From: Angomonas deanei
Lineage: Eukaryota > Euglenozoa > Kinetoplastea > Trypanosomatida > Trypanosomatidae
Direction: 5' to 3'
DNA: 64,000 nt
Assembly (NCBI GenBank): GCA_903995115.1
Contig: LR877154.1
Coordinates: 496,001 to 560,000 of the forward strand
The notes below the pieces were generated by a model, which saw nothing but the letters and a program-made list of their open reading frames with translations, had not been told where the DNA came from and did not search any database. The translations under genes were made by a program, and so were the position numbers. Positions 1 through 9,901 of this stretch are shown piece after piece; within the stretch, counting starts at the first letter, position 1, and each line of letters begins with the position of its first letter.

Positions 1-245
1 TCCACAGTATTGGACATAAAAACTGATGTTTTATTTGTAGTTGCTAAAAAAAAAAAAAAATTAAGAAATGGAGAGAGAAATAATACGGTTCTTTTTTTTT
101 TTTTTTTGTAACACTTGCTTCGTTCGTAATAAGCAATAGAACAAAGAACTGGATCAAAAAAATTACGAATGCAACGAACCTAATCCAACAATGCACACAC
201 ACAACACTGCAACGCCAACTTCACATATTTTATTTCATTTTTCAA
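1..245. other. Left-edge intergenic DNA
   Basis: This stretch holds A and T homopolymers and a short CA-rich run. It is the 3' flank of the first minus-strand PLAC8 gene. I see no gene in it. Confidence 0.6.
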
Positions 246-935
246 TCATGCCATGGTCGTTTCTTTCGGTACAGAATAACACGTAGCCCCTGGGAAATCC
301 CCCACGGAGGTCATTTCCAACAACATTTGCTGTACTAGGCAGCAGCGGCAGCAGAAGGCCCCAGTACAGTCCCGGCAGAGCGTTCCTCGTATCTGATACC
401 GCTCTCGCACCAATCCCCGCAGCTGCGCTAAAAAAACGATATCCGCGCAGGTGTACATCGTCAGCATGTCCAGCACGGCGAACAAGACACAATACGGCAC
501 GCTGCAGGCGCGGCGGTGGTGGAGCAGGAAGTTCACCTGACGAGAGAACTGACAGTAGAAGCAGCAGTAGCTCTCGAGGCAGCTGTGGGGGTCCGTGCAG
601 CAGTAGCAGATACCGTAGTGAAAAGGTCGACGGTGACGGGCGGCGCGGGTCACACGGATTGGGGCAGCACCTGCCTCGCCAGCTCCTTCGTTCGGTGGCA
701 TTGTATAATACGCGCTATCATACCGTTCATTGGGGGATGATTCTACTTCTGGTGTCTGTGGTGGTGGTGGTGGCCGCTGCTGATGTTCGCCACGACTCCC
801 CGTCGAGGTGGGTAACAACTCTAAATCATCGACGTCGACGTAGGTGTCCTCTCCGCTGTGGTGGCTGACGACGGGCTGTCGGCCGGCGCCCACCGCGGTA
901 CGGTAGGTGCTCTCCGTGTAGACTGCTTTTCTCAT
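246..935 (-). CDS. PLAC8/Ama1-family Cys-rich protein, copy 1
   Basis: The protein has a Pro-rich N-terminal tail, then a PLAC8-type core: HYGICYCCTDPHSC, CCFYCQFSRQ, a hydrophobic middle (VPYCVLFAVLDMLTMYTCADIVF) shared by the family in position, then RERYQIRG, a Cys cluster and LLEMTSVGDFPGATCY. PLAC8 proteins are small Cys-rich membrane-associated proteins; kinetoplastid members are annotated as Ama1, and plant and fungal ones are linked to metal handling or cell-size control. Function here is unknown. I chose the Met at 935 because the residues before it read as leader DNA; an in-frame Met at 1028 is possible. It is the last gene of the array in transcription order and is clearly diverged: the Cys spacing and the C-terminal TTMA differ from copies 3 to 5. 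Confidence 0.8.
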   Translation of the reverse strand: MRKAVYTESTYRTAVGAGRQPVVSHHSGEDTYVDVDDLELLPTSTGSRGEHQQRPPPPPQTPEVESSPNERYDSAYYTMPPNEGAGEAGAAPIRVTRAARHRRPFHYGICYCCTDPHSCLESYCCFYCQFSRQVNFLLHHRRACSVPYCVLFAVLDMLTMYTCADIVFLAQLRGLVRERYQIRGTLCRDCTGAFCCRCCLVQQMLLEMTSVGDFPGATCYSVPKETTMA

Positions 936-1619
936 AAGGATGGATCTGCTAACGATAATGAGGATTGTTGTTTTGCACTGGGAGTGTTTTTCTACAGAAA
1001 ACAGCAAACCACCCGCAACAGTAAACAAAAAAAAAAGGCAGCACTAACGGAGAAGAGAGAAGGAGGAAAAAATAAACAAATAAAGGTAAGTTGGAATAGT
1101 TTCAAAAAAAAATACGACGCCGCGGTAACTGCGGTTCACTTTTCATAATATATCTTTCGATGTCAACACAGGAAATAAAAATAAAAACATTAAACTTTCA
1201 CATATATACATTTTTGGATTATTAAAATTTAAATTGAACAGTAAACAGAAAGAAAGAATAGAAAAAAAAAAATCATTTTCTGTTTGTGTTACAATCAATT
1301 TTAGTAGAAGATTTAAACAAAAATAAAAAAAAAAAGGTAAATTTTTATTTTCGCCTAGAGACCAACAACCAAGGGAGGAAAATTAGGAATGAATAAAAAC
1401 TAAAGTTAACAGGTCTACACCAAAAGTAGACAATTCACAACAACAAAGATGGATGAAAGGAAAAATTAAAAAAAAAAAAAAGGAATTGGAGCTATGATCA
1501 ACGATACCTGAAATGAATCCGATAATTCAATACACAACAACAAAGGGGGTGGATCAAAGAGAAAAGTTTTTTTTTTTTTTTCATTTTCCTTTTTTTTTCT
1601 AAAGTATTTGGATTTCGTA
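936..1619. other. Intergenic, homopolymer-rich
   Basis: This holds purine-rich plus-strand DNA near 1027-1080, which is a polypyrimidine tract on the coding strand and a likely trans-splice signal for copy 1. Many A and T runs follow. No gene is seen. Confidence 0.5.
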
Positions 1620-2406
1620 TTATGTCATATGACGGCCAGGCCCCGCCGTGTAGCAGCAGGCGCTAGGAAACTCGTTACGGTACGTCATTTCTAGCAATTG
1701 TTGTTGCACCGCGCACGGCTGACAGCACCACGACGGGCAACAATCCCGCCAACACGCCCCCAATCCCGTACCGCTCTCGTATCCGCTGACGCGTCATGCA
1801 CGTGCCGATGCACATGGGCAGACACCCCAGACAGAAACTACACAAACACATACCAACACAACAAAGGCAATCCATCTCTGGCATCCCTTTCCGTATCATG
1901 TTGTACTGACGTGAGATCTGACAGGAGCGGCAGCACCACGCCTCGAGGCAGCTGCTACAGTCTTGGCAGCAGTGGCACATGCTGTAGTGCCAGGAGGTGA
2001 GCATGGGGAAGGGTCGCTGCTGCTGCCGCCCTGGCAAGGGTTGCTGGAGAGGGACCACTGGCTTCGGCTGGGGGCGGTTCTTGCTCACACTGGCGGACTT
2101 TTGAGGATTCGCATTATAATACTCGTACTTGGCGGCGGAGCTGTCCCGTCCTTTGGTCTGACTGCCGCTACGCTTTGCGCTCGTTTTTCTCTCCTCTTTT
2201 GCGTTCTGCTTGGATTGATGCTTGGACTTTTTCTTTTCCTCCCTGGCGGAAGCTTCTCTCGCCGGTGCCGCTGGTGGCGGTGGTGCTTGGATCTCACTGA
2301 GAGGAATGCCAGGCAGTGCTTCCGGGTACGTGCCCGCGGTGTAGGGATTCTGGGGAGCAGCATTATCATCGAACAAGGAGCTGGCATCGTCGTAGTAGTA
2401 GCTCAT
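1620..2406 (-). CDS. PLAC8/Ama1-family protein, copy 2, one frame break
   Basis: It starts MSYYYDDASS, as copies 3 to 5 do, then has a Lys/Ser/Gln-rich tail and a PLAC8 core (WHYSMCHCCQDCSSC, CCRSCQISRQYNMIRKG, RERYGIGG). Read straight through, the frame leaves the family after RERYGIGG and stops at 1675. In the next frame the expected end appears: CWRDCCPSWCC, AVQQQLLEMT, FPSACCY and a terminal HMT followed by a stop at 1620-1622. The break lies near 1750-1762, at a G5 run on the coding strand. Either the copy carries a real frameshift or the consensus has an indel. A longer in-frame start at 2580 exists, but the shared MSYYYDD argues for 2406. Confidence 0.75.
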
Positions 2407-2895
2407 TTTTTTCTTTCGCGAGTGTGTGAGACGTTTTATTAAAAAAAATATATATTGAGACGCTAAAAAAGGAAAAGAAAAAAGCTGTTTGTCGTCGCTT
2501 TTCTTTCTTTTTTTTTTTTTCTTTGCTTGAAAGATAAGAGCAAGAGGAATTGGAATAGAATCGAAGTCACAACCACACAAAAACCAAAAACAAAAAAAAA
2601 GGATTTCACCCGGAATACCCTGGAAAATGAAAAAATAATATTAATAAGATGTGTGCCTAAAACACAGTTTATAACTTGAAGCAAAAACAAAAATGCTAAC
2701 GCATGAAAAATGCAAATGGTGTAAACACTTTTACCTGGGAAGGGGTGGTGGCAATGAAAAAGTGTAGCATAAATTTTTCGAACATTTTATGAACAAACAG
2801 AAAAAAAAAAGGGAATTTGAACCGAGTTCGGAGGGGGAAAACAAAATAAAAAAAAAAAGAATTGTATAATAAAAATAAATAATAAAGAAATTGTT
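2407..2895. other. Intergenic with duplicated 3' flank block
   Basis: From about 2640 to 2895 this repeats, with small changes, the DNA at about 5005-5257, including the shared ATGAAAAATGCAAATGG and AACCGAGTTCGGAGG words. It is the 3' flank of copy 3. A possible trans-splice acceptor for copy 2 (TTTTCATTTTCCAG on the minus strand) has its AG at 2620-2621. Confidence 0.55.
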
Positions 2896-3456
2896 TCATG
2901 TCATATACTGACCCTGTGAGGCATCGTAGCAGCAGGCACCGGGGAAATCACTCACAGAGGTCATCTCCAGTAGCTGCTGTTGCACGGCGCAGCTCGTACA
3001 CCAGCACGTCACGCAACAATCCCCACAACTATTGCCCTCAATCCCGTAGCGATCCCGCACGCGCTGTCGCACCATGCAGGCGCCAATCCAGAGCACAAAG
3101 GTCGCGATGCACATGGTACCGAAGGTCATGCCAAGGCAGCACAGCCAGTCAATCTCCGGCTTGCCCTTCCGTATCATGTTGTACTGACGTGAGATCTGAC
3201 AGTAGGAGCAGCACCACGCCTCGATGCAGCTGTTGCAGTCACTGCAGCAGTGGCAGATACCGTAGTGCCAGGGGCGAGCAGCGCCGGCCACTGCTTCCGG
3301 GGGAGGAGGGCGGTACTGCTGTTGTTGTTGCTGTGGCGGATTGTTGCTGTACTGCTGTGGGCGAGGCTTCTGTCCATACGAATTGGGCTGTTGCTGATAG
3401 GCACTGTTGTAGTAATCCGAGTTGCTGCTGGCATCGTCGTCGTAGTAGTAGCTCAT
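2896..3456 (-). CDS. PLAC8/Ama1-family protein, copy 3
   Basis: This 186-residue protein starts MSYYYDDDASS and has a Tyr/Asn/Gln/Pro-rich tail. The core is WHYGICHCCSDCNSC, CCSYCQISRQYNMIRKG, a hydrophobic middle (LCCLGMTFGTMCIATFVLWI) and RDRYGIEG. It ends with a Cys cluster, AVQQQLLEMTSVSDFPGACC and the terminal YMT. The hydrophobic middle could be membrane-embedded; the tails would then both face the cytosol, as suggested for other PLAC8 proteins. It is nearly identical to copy 5, and the similarity extends into the 3' flank, so the two are products of a recent duplication that now brackets copy 4. Confidence 0.85.
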   Translation of the reverse strand: MSYYYDDDASSNSDYYNSAYQQQPNSYGQKPRPQQYSNNPPQQQQQQYRPPPPEAVAGAARPWHYGICHCCSDCNSCIEAWCCSYCQISRQYNMIRKGKPEIDWLCCLGMTFGTMCIATFVLWIGACMVRQRVRDRYGIEGNSCGDCCVTCWCTSCAVQQQLLEMTSVSDFPGACCYDASQGQYMT

Positions 3457-3977
3457 CTTTTTTTTTTGTTTTTAACAAATTTTTGAGAAAATGTATACAC
3501 AAATAAAGTAAAAATTCGATTAATGTGCTTTCTGAGTTTTGTTTTTGTGTGCTTCTCCGTTCTAGGCAGTATGCGTGTAATGGGAAGAGAAAGAGGATAA
3601 CACTGGTAACAACAAAGGAAGACAGATAACCATTGAAATCAAATAAAAACGAATATTTCACTCCAATAGAGAAAGAAACGATTTATCTTTAGTGATATAT
3701 CAAAAACTTTAAGAGAACTGTTCCAGCCAGTACACGTACACGAAAGAAAAAAAAAAAAAAAAGAGCTGTCAAGAAAACAATATCTAACTATGAGGAAAAA
3801 TAAAATTAAAAAAAAGAATTGTTATGAGCCGTACCTGGAAGAACCAGATCACTATATGAAAAAGAAAAGAAAAATATACGAAAAAAAAAAAAAGAAGCTG
3901 AGAAAGGAAAGTATTTTCTATTTTATTATTTCTTTTTTTTTTTTTTGCTAATATTATTTACTCAAATATATTTCAGC
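3457..3977. other. Intergenic, homopolymer-rich
   Basis: A and T runs and purine-rich tracts only. No gene is seen. Confidence 0.5.
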
Positions 3978-4748
3978 TTATGTCATGTACTGGCCCTCCC
4001 CGGCCTCATAGCAGCAGCCCCCAGGAAACTCCCCGACAGAGGTCATCTCCAGCAATTGCTGCTGAAGGGCGCAGCTCGTACACCAGTACACCACACAACA
4101 ATCACAGCAGCCATTGCCACGAATCCCGTAGCGGTCTCGTATCCGCTCCCTCACCACACAGGCCCCAACACAAAACACAATCGTAGTGAGGCACATGGAG
4201 CCAAAGAACAGCCCTAGGCAGCACAGCCAGTCGATCTTTGGAATTCCTTTCCGTATCATGTTGTGCTGCCGGGCCAGCTGGCAGTAGGAGCAGCACCACG
4301 CCTCAATGCAGCTGTTGCAGTCTTTACAACAATGACAAATACCGTAGCGCCACGGCTTGGTGGCCGCGCCGGGCCCCCGCTGCGGAGGGAGCGGCCGCGG
4401 CTGCTGTCGCTGTTGTTGTTCTAGCGGTGGTACGTAAGAATGATAACTGTTATTATGATTCGTATTCATTGCAGACGGGTAGTTGCTGGTATTATCATTG
4501 TAGTAGTAGGAGGCGTTGCCGGGGTTGTCGTAATCGTAGTAGACCATGGTGTTTCCTTTTTTTTTAGGAATTTCTCCAGCGGCGGGGGCGGGGAGGGCTT
4601 CTGGATATTGTCCCTTTTTTTTCGCTTTTTTTCCGTCGGAAGGGGGCAGCGTGTCTGCGAAGGTCACCCCAGCGTACTGATGCCCTTCCGTACCATTATT
4701 GTAGTAATTACTGTACTGGGATGTGGAATCGTCGTAGTAGTAGCTCAT
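3978..4748 (-). CDS. PLAC8/Ama1-family protein, copy 4
   Basis: This 256-residue member starts MSYYYDDSTSQ and carries a long tail of about 130 residues. The tail has two Lys-rich patches (KKAKKKG and IPKKKG) and Tyr/Asn-rich stretches. The core follows the array consensus: WRYGICHCCKDCNSC, CCSYCQLARQHNMIRKG, hydrophobic middle, RDRYGIRG, Cys cluster, LQQQLLEMTSVGEFPGGCCY and terminal YMT. It lies between the near-identical copies 3 and 5 but is itself clearly different, so it was probably already present when that pair formed. Tail length is the main variable between copies. Confidence 0.85.
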   Translation of the reverse strand: MSYYYDDSTSQYSNYYNNGTEGHQYAGVTFADTLPPSDGKKAKKKGQYPEALPAPAAGEIPKKKGNTMVYYDYDNPGNASYYYNDNTSNYPSAMNTNHNNSYHSYVPPLEQQQRQQPRPLPPQRGPGAATKPWRYGICHCCKDCNSCIEAWCCSYCQLARQHNMIRKGIPKIDWLCCLGLFFGSMCLTTIVFCVGACVVRERIRDRYGIRGNGCCDCCVVYWCTSCALQQQLLEMTSVGEFPGGCCYEAGEGQYMT

Positions 4749-5257
4749 ATTTTTTTTTATTTATTTATTTATTAATATTTTGGGGGGGTTGTACAAAAAG
4801 TGGAAAAAAAAAAAGTGGTGTATGCAGTGGGTATAAAAGTAAAAAAAAAGCAATCGTGAAATATTAAAAAAAAGAAAAAAAAAATGGTTTTTGTTGTTGC
4901 TTTTTTCCTTTTTGCTTTTTTACTTGAAAGTTAGGAGAAAGTGAGATTGCTGCAGGAACAATGCCATCACCACACACACACACAAAAAAAAAAAAAAACT
5001 AAGATGTGCGTTTAAAATAAAATTTAAAACATGGTATACAACTGGTAAAAAAAAAAATGATATTAACATGAAAAATGCAAATGGTGTAAACACTTTTACC
5101 GGGGGAGGGGGGGACAACGAAAAAGTGTAGCATAAATTTTTCGAACATTTTATGAACAAACAGAAAAAAAAAAAAGGGAATTTGAACCGAGTTCGGAGGG
5201 GAAAACAAAATAATAAAAAAAAGAATTGTATAATAAAACTAAATAAAAAAAATTGTT
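4749..5257. other. Intergenic with duplicated 3' flank block
   Basis: It holds homopolymers and, from about 5005, the second copy of the block at 2640-2895. This is the 3' flank of copy 5. No gene is seen. Confidence 0.55.
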
Positions 5258-5821
5258 TTATGTCATATACTGACCCTGTGAGGCATCGTAGCAGCAGGCA
5301 CCGGGGAAATCACTCACAGAGGTCATCTCCAGTAGCTGCTGTTGCACGGAGCAGCTCGTACACCAGCACGTCACGCAACAATCCCCACAGCTATTGCCCT
5401 CAATCCCGTAGCGATCCCGCACGCGCTGTCGCACCATGCAGGCGCCAATCCAGAGCACAAAGGTCGCGATGCACATGGTACCGAAGGCCATACCAAGGCA
5501 GCACAGCCAGTCAATCTCCGGCTTGCCCTTCCGTATCATGTTGTACTGACGTGAGATCTGACAGTAGGAGCAGCACCACGCCTCGATGCAGCTGTTGCAG
5601 TCACTGCAGCAGTGGCAGATACCGTAGTGCCATGGGCGGGATGCACCGGCCACCGCTTCCGGGGGAGGAGGGCGGTACTGCTGTTGTTGTTGCTGTGGCG
5701 GATTGTTGCCGTACTGCTGTGGGCGAGGCTTCTGTCCATAAGAATTGGGCTGTTGCTGATAGGCATTGTTGTTGTTGTAGTAATCCACGTTACTGCTGGC
5801 GTCGTCGTAGTAGTAGCTCAT
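5258..5821 (-). CDS. PLAC8/Ama1-family protein, copy 5
   Basis: This protein starts MSYYYDDASSN at 5821, inside a longer frame that opens at 5878. I chose 5821 because four members share this start. The core and the terminal YMT match copy 3 almost residue for residue; differences cluster in the tail, where an Asn/Tyr stretch varies in length. The pair shows ongoing duplication in the array. Confidence 0.85.
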   Translation of the reverse strand: MSYYYDDASSNVDYYNNNNAYQQQPNSYGQKPRPQQYGNNPPQQQQQQYRPPPPEAVAGASRPWHYGICHCCSDCNSCIEAWCCSYCQISRQYNMIRKGKPEIDWLCCLGMAFGTMCIATFVLWIGACMVRQRVRDRYGIEGNSCGDCCVTCWCTSCSVQQQLLEMTSVSDFPGACCYDASQGQYMT

Positions 5822-6150
5822 GGGTAAACTTTTTGTTTCTTTTTTTTTTTCTGGGGCAGAGAAATATGATTGGTACACACGTTAGAAGAGTCCGGCAACG
5901 ATTTGATATTTATTTTCACAAGTTTTATATTTATTTATACATGTCTAAGAATTAATATACCGTTAATCGCTGGTGATTTATTTTATTTTTATTTTATTTT
6001 TTGCATTTTGCATAATAGCATTAAAAGAAAAGGCGTACAAGACACACACACACACAAAGGAAAAAAAAAAAGAAAATGTGCAGAAAAAAAAAAAAAAAGT
6101 GAATCCATTTTAAAAAAAAAATAATAATAATAATGATAAACGATTACTAT
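5822..6150. other. Intergenic, homopolymer-rich
   Basis: A and T runs, a short CA repeat near 6042-6056 and an ATA/AAT run near 6120. No gene is seen. Confidence 0.5.
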
Positions 6151-6807
6151 TTACACCATATAATTTCCCCCGACCGGCTCCACGTCATAACAACACGCTC
6201 CAGGAAACTCCCCCCTCGCCGTCAGCTCTAGCAGGTTCTGCTGAATGGCACAGCACGTACAGCAGCACCCGGCACACCCATCGGCACAGAGGTTACCCCG
6301 AATACGGTAGCGGTCTCGCACCGCCATGCGCAGGTACGCCCCGGAGACACAAATCACAAAAGGAGAGAAGAAAAAGCTACCCACGATGAGCCCAGCGAGG
6401 AACAGCCCACTGACGCCACGCTTATCGTTCTCAATACGATTGTACTGTCGTGCCATTTGACAAAACAGACAAAAATAGGCCTCTAGGCAGCTATTGCAGT
6501 GCCCGCAGCAGTGGCACAGGGAGTACAGCCATTCTGGCTTCATCGCTGGCTGGGGGAGCGGCGCATTGCTATACACTTGATGGGATGGAGGATACTGTTG
6601 TGTGGTGGTGGGTCTGGCGGTGGAAGAAGAAGGGTCGACGGCGACGGCGCTCTGCAGCACGACGCCGGACACCGCTCCCTCTCGGTCGTAGTAATCGTAA
6701 GGGAGATACACGACGGCTGGAGTGGGAGGGGCTGCTGGCTCACGGTCATGCACGGTGCTGCCGTGGACAGAGGGGGCGCTGACCTGCGGTGGGGCACTGC
6801 TAGACAT
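6151..6807 (-). CDS. PLAC8/Ama1-family protein, copy 6
   Basis: This 218-residue member has a Ser/Pro/Ala-rich tail unrelated to the MSYYYDD group. The core is LYSLCHCCGHCNSC, CLFCQMARQYNRIEN, a hydrophobic middle (LFLAGLIVGSFFFSPFVICV), RDRYRIRG and a Cys cluster. AIQQNLLELTARGEFPGACC and terminal NYMV follow. The core is intact but more diverged than copies 3 to 5. The frame is unbroken. Confidence 0.82.
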   Translation of the reverse strand: MSSSAPPQVSAPSVHGSTVHDREPAAPPTPAVVYLPYDYYDREGAVSGVVLQSAVAVDPSSSTARPTTTQQYPPSHQVYSNAPLPQPAMKPEWLYSLCHCCGHCNSCLEAYFCLFCQMARQYNRIENDKRGVSGLFLAGLIVGSFFFSPFVICVSGAYLRMAVRDRYRIRGNLCADGCAGCCCTCCAIQQNLLELTARGEFPGACCYDVEPVGGNYMV

Positions 6808-7291
6808 CAGAAAGAGAAAGACGGAAGATAACTTTTTTTTTTTTTTTTGTAGAACTCTTATATTTTTATTTTGTTTTGTTGACTTTTCTTTCTTTTTGAT
6901 TTTTCTCGTTTTCCCTCACAGAAAAGAGGGCTTTCATGAAAAGTAAAAAATAAAGGAGAAGAAAGTCGTGTCGTCATTATTTATTCTCTTTTTAGAATTT
7001 GTTTAACGATTCAAGCAGCACTTCATCCCGTTTATCTTTTCTTTCTTCTTTTTTTTTGCATTATGTTTATGTTTAAGTTTTCACTTTTTTTTTATTTTTA
7101 TTTTTTTTTTTTTTTTTCAGATAGCATCGCACGATAATTTACACTATTTCCTTTTAAACAATGAACCAGGCGGAAAAGAAAAAAAAAAAGATCGCTGGGC
7201 AACGAAACCACATATTTTAGCAAAAACAAAAACAAAAACAAAAAAAGGGACCGTAAAAAAAAAAATGTTTTTTTTTTCTTTTTTGAGGTCG
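6808..7291. other. Intergenic, T-rich
   Basis: T runs at about 6833-6848 and 7088-7118, and A runs. No gene is seen. Confidence 0.5.
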
Positions 7292-7825
7292 TTACGTCAT
7301 GTATTCTCCTTCTCTCACGACATAACAGCAGGCCCCTGGAAACTCCCTCACCGACGTCATCTCCAGCAACTGCTGCTGCACCGCACACCCCGAGCACCAG
7401 CACGTCACGCAACAATCCCCACAACAGTTGCCTCTAATCTGATAACGATCTCGCACCCGCTGTCGTATCTTACAAGTCCCAATCCACGTGAGTAGTCCGC
7501 CGGTGAGCAGCAGCCCGCAGGCCAGCAAGACACAACACGGCACATCCATGCCTGCCGTACCTTTTTTCATGCGATGGTACTGACGAGAGAGTTGACACAA
7601 GGGGCAGCACCAACACTCGACGAACGAGTTGGCGTCACGGCAGCAATAACACAAGGAATAGTGCCAGGGGCGCTCCGCCCGCTTCGTGCTGGCAGGGACC
7701 GCAGCGTGCGCGGCAGACTCCATGGCACGGTAGTCGGTGACGACCACCTCTGGGTTGTCTCGGCTATCTTGAGGGACACCTTTCATGGGGCTCATTTCCG
7801 TATCTTGATAATACTGGCTACTCAT
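7292..7825 (-). CDS. PLAC8/Ama1-family protein, copy 7
   Basis: This 177-residue protein has a short tail and the core WHYSLCYCCRDANSF, CCPLCQLSRQYHRMKKG, a hydrophobic middle (CVLLACGLLLTGGLLTWIG) and RDRYQIRGNCCGDCC. It ends AVQQQLLEMTSVREFPGACC and terminal YMT. The NSF before the second Cys block is shared with copies 8, 9 and 10, which form a second subgroup with shorter tails. Confidence 0.85.
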   Translation of the reverse strand: MSSQYYQDTEMSPMKGVPQDSRDNPEVVVTDYRAMESAAHAAVPASTKRAERPWHYSLCYCCRDANSFVECWCCPLCQLSRQYHRMKKGTAGMDVPCCVLLACGLLLTGGLLTWIGTCKIRQRVRDRYQIRGNCCGDCCVTCWCSGCAVQQQLLEMTSVREFPGACCYVVREGEYMT

Positions 7826-8315
7826 TCTTTTTTATTATTATTTATTTATTTTTATTTATTAATATGATGACACCCTTTTTTTTCTGTTTTCTATTTTTGT
7901 TTTTTTTTTTTTTTTTTGTGGTGGTTAGCTTCTAGATGGAGAGAGAGATGTGTGGGCCATTAAAGTTTAAATAAAACGAAAAAAAAAGAGGCAATTTCTT
8001 TATTTTAATTTTAATACTTTTACGATCTAAGATCATTATCTTTGTTGTTCTTTTTTTCACGGACGAAATTAAAAAAAAACGTTTACAGGTATCTTGGTAA
8101 CAGTATCCATCATCAGCAAAAAAAAAAAAAAAAATCGGTAAAAGTGCTAGTGGTCGTGGCTTTTATGGAAGAAACGAAAAAAAAAAGCATTTGCAGTGAA
8201 GAGCTCACTTTGTAGAAGGGAAGAAACTATTCTCCAGAAGAGAAAAAAAAAAAAGAAACGAAACGCGAACTGGGAAAAAAAAAAATTAAAAATACTTTTT
8301 TTTTTTTTTTCTGTT
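7826..8315. other. Intergenic, homopolymer-rich
   Basis: T runs near 7875-7918 and several A runs. No gene is seen. Confidence 0.5.
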
Positions 8316-8864
8316 CTATGTCATCCGCACGACATAGCAACACGCGCTGGGGAACTCCCCCACGGACGTCATCTCCAGTAGTTGCTGCTGGATGGCGCAA
8401 CCCGTACACCAGCAGGTGGTGCAACAATCCCCGCAACTACTGCCCTCAATGCCGTAGCGATCTCGTATCATTTCACGAACACAGCAGACACACCCCCAAA
8501 AGAGCAGTCCGCCGGTGAGAAGGGTGCCGAGGTAGAGGCAGAAGCACGTACAGCAGGGCAGTTCCGCTTTATGGTGTTTGATCATGTTGTACTGTCGCGA
8601 GAGTTGACACAAGGTGCAGCAGCAGCACTCCAAGAAAGAGTTGCAGTCACTGCAGCAGTGGCACAAGGAGTAGTGCCATGGGCGTTCTGCCGGTGGGTGT
8701 CGTCTGCCGCCAGTGCATCGTCGGCAATGACAGCTGGTGTGGTGAGGGCCGTTATGATTATAATTATGATTGACGCAGACAGAAGGACCACTGGGGGTCT
8801 CTTGGATCATGGGAATACCGGCACAGGGCTCACCCTTGTGGGTGGGCTCTCCGTAGGTGGACAT
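8316..8864 (-). CDS. PLAC8/Ama1-family protein, copy 8
   Basis: This 182-residue member has a His/Asn/Pro-containing tail with an extra Cys pair (CHCRRCTGG), which could help bind metal; that is inference. The core is WHYSLCHCCSDCNSF, CCCTLCQLSRQYNMIKHH, a Cys-rich hydrophobic middle and RDRYGIEGSSCGDCC. It ends AIQQQLLEMTSVGEFPSACC and VVRMT. The last two residues match the array although the preceding Tyr is replaced. Confidence 0.85.
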   Translation of the reverse strand: MSTYGEPTHKGEPCAGIPMIQETPSGPSVCVNHNYNHNGPHHTSCHCRRCTGGRRHPPAERPWHYSLCHCCSDCNSFLECCCCTLCQLSRQYNMIKHHKAELPCCTCFCLYLGTLLTGGLLFWGCVCCVREMIRDRYGIEGSSCGDCCTTCWCTGCAIQQQLLEMTSVGEFPSACCYVVRMT

Positions 8865-9355
8865 ATATTTTTTTTCTTTTATTTCTTTTTTTTTTTTTAT
8901 TGGGCGATTGCTTGGGAGGAAGTGTAGTAGAGGGGATGTGCTTGTCTTTTCGTTTTTGTTATTTATTCAAAAAAAAAAAAAAAAGAGAGAGAGAGGAGTG
9001 AATAACAGGGGTATTTAAAAAAAAAAAAAAAAAGATTTATTCATTTCTAGCCTGTTTGGAAGACAAAAAGACTGGTATTTGTTTGTTCCCCGAAATATTA
9101 TAGAGTAAAGAGGTCACAAAGTGAAAAACTTTAGTTTAAAAAAAAAAAAAACGGTAAATGTGCATAAAAAAAAATTATAAATTATGGTAAAAGAAGGGAA
9201 TCACCCATTTAACAGAGAAAGGGTAGAAAATTATTTTTAAAAAAAAAAGGGAGGAAAAAAAAAATTAAGAAAAAAAGAAAAGAAAAGAGTGTTTTTCTTA
9301 TTTTATTCTTCTTTTTCTTTTTTTTTTTACAGACGTCAACCTCTATATTTTTGTT
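8865..9355. other. Intergenic, homopolymer-rich
   Basis: Long A runs near 8968-8983 and 9017-9033, plus T runs. No gene is seen. Confidence 0.5.
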
Positions 9356-9901
9356 TTATGTCATGTACTCGCCCTCCTTCACGGTGTAGCAACACGCGCT
9401 GGGAAACTCTCCCATCGAGCTCATCTCCAGCAAGTGCTGCTGAATCGCACAGCCACCACAGCAGTACGCCGTACAACAGTCACTGCAGCAGTTGCCCTTG
9501 ATCCCATACCGTTCCCGTATCTTCTTCCGCTGGTGACAAATGCAGGCCAACATGACGATACCAATTAGGATGGAGCCGATGGAGATGCCGACGCAGATAC
9601 CCACGTTCATTTCCGCCTTGTTGTGTTTCAACTTGTTGTGCACACGGGACAGTTGACAGCAGGGGCAGCACCAGCACTCCATGAAGGAGTTGCAGTCGCG
9701 GCAGCAGTGGCAGAGGCCGTAGTGCCAGGGGCGCTCCCCTTCCTCCTGAGGCTTCTTCTTGTTATCGTTTTTCTTTTCCTTGCCGTCTTGCTCCTTGGAA
9801 CTTACTTTGCCAGTGCAGACGTCGCACTTGCACTCGGCGGGGTGAGGCTTGTCCTCCTTGGCGTAGGGGGCATACTCATTATTATCGCGTGGTTGGCTCA
9901 T
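9356..9901 (-). CDS. PLAC8/Ama1-family protein, copy 9
   Basis: This 181-residue protein has a charged Lys/Glu-rich tail containing CKCDVC. The core is WHYGLCHCCRDCNSF, CCPCCQLSRVHNKLKHN, a hydrophobic middle (VGICVGISIGSILIGIVML) and RERYGIKGNCCSDCC. It ends AIQQHLLEMSSMGEFPSACC and terminal YMT. The middle segment reads as a good membrane helix. Confidence 0.85.
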   Translation of the reverse strand: MSQPRDNNEYAPYAKEDKPHPAECKCDVCTGKVSSKEQDGKEKKNDNKKKPQEEGERPWHYGLCHCCRDCNSFMECWCCPCCQLSRVHNKLKHNKAEMNVGICVGISIGSILIGIVMLACICHQRKKIRERYGIKGNCCSDCCTAYCCGGCAIQQHLLEMSSMGEFPSACCYTVKEGEYMT

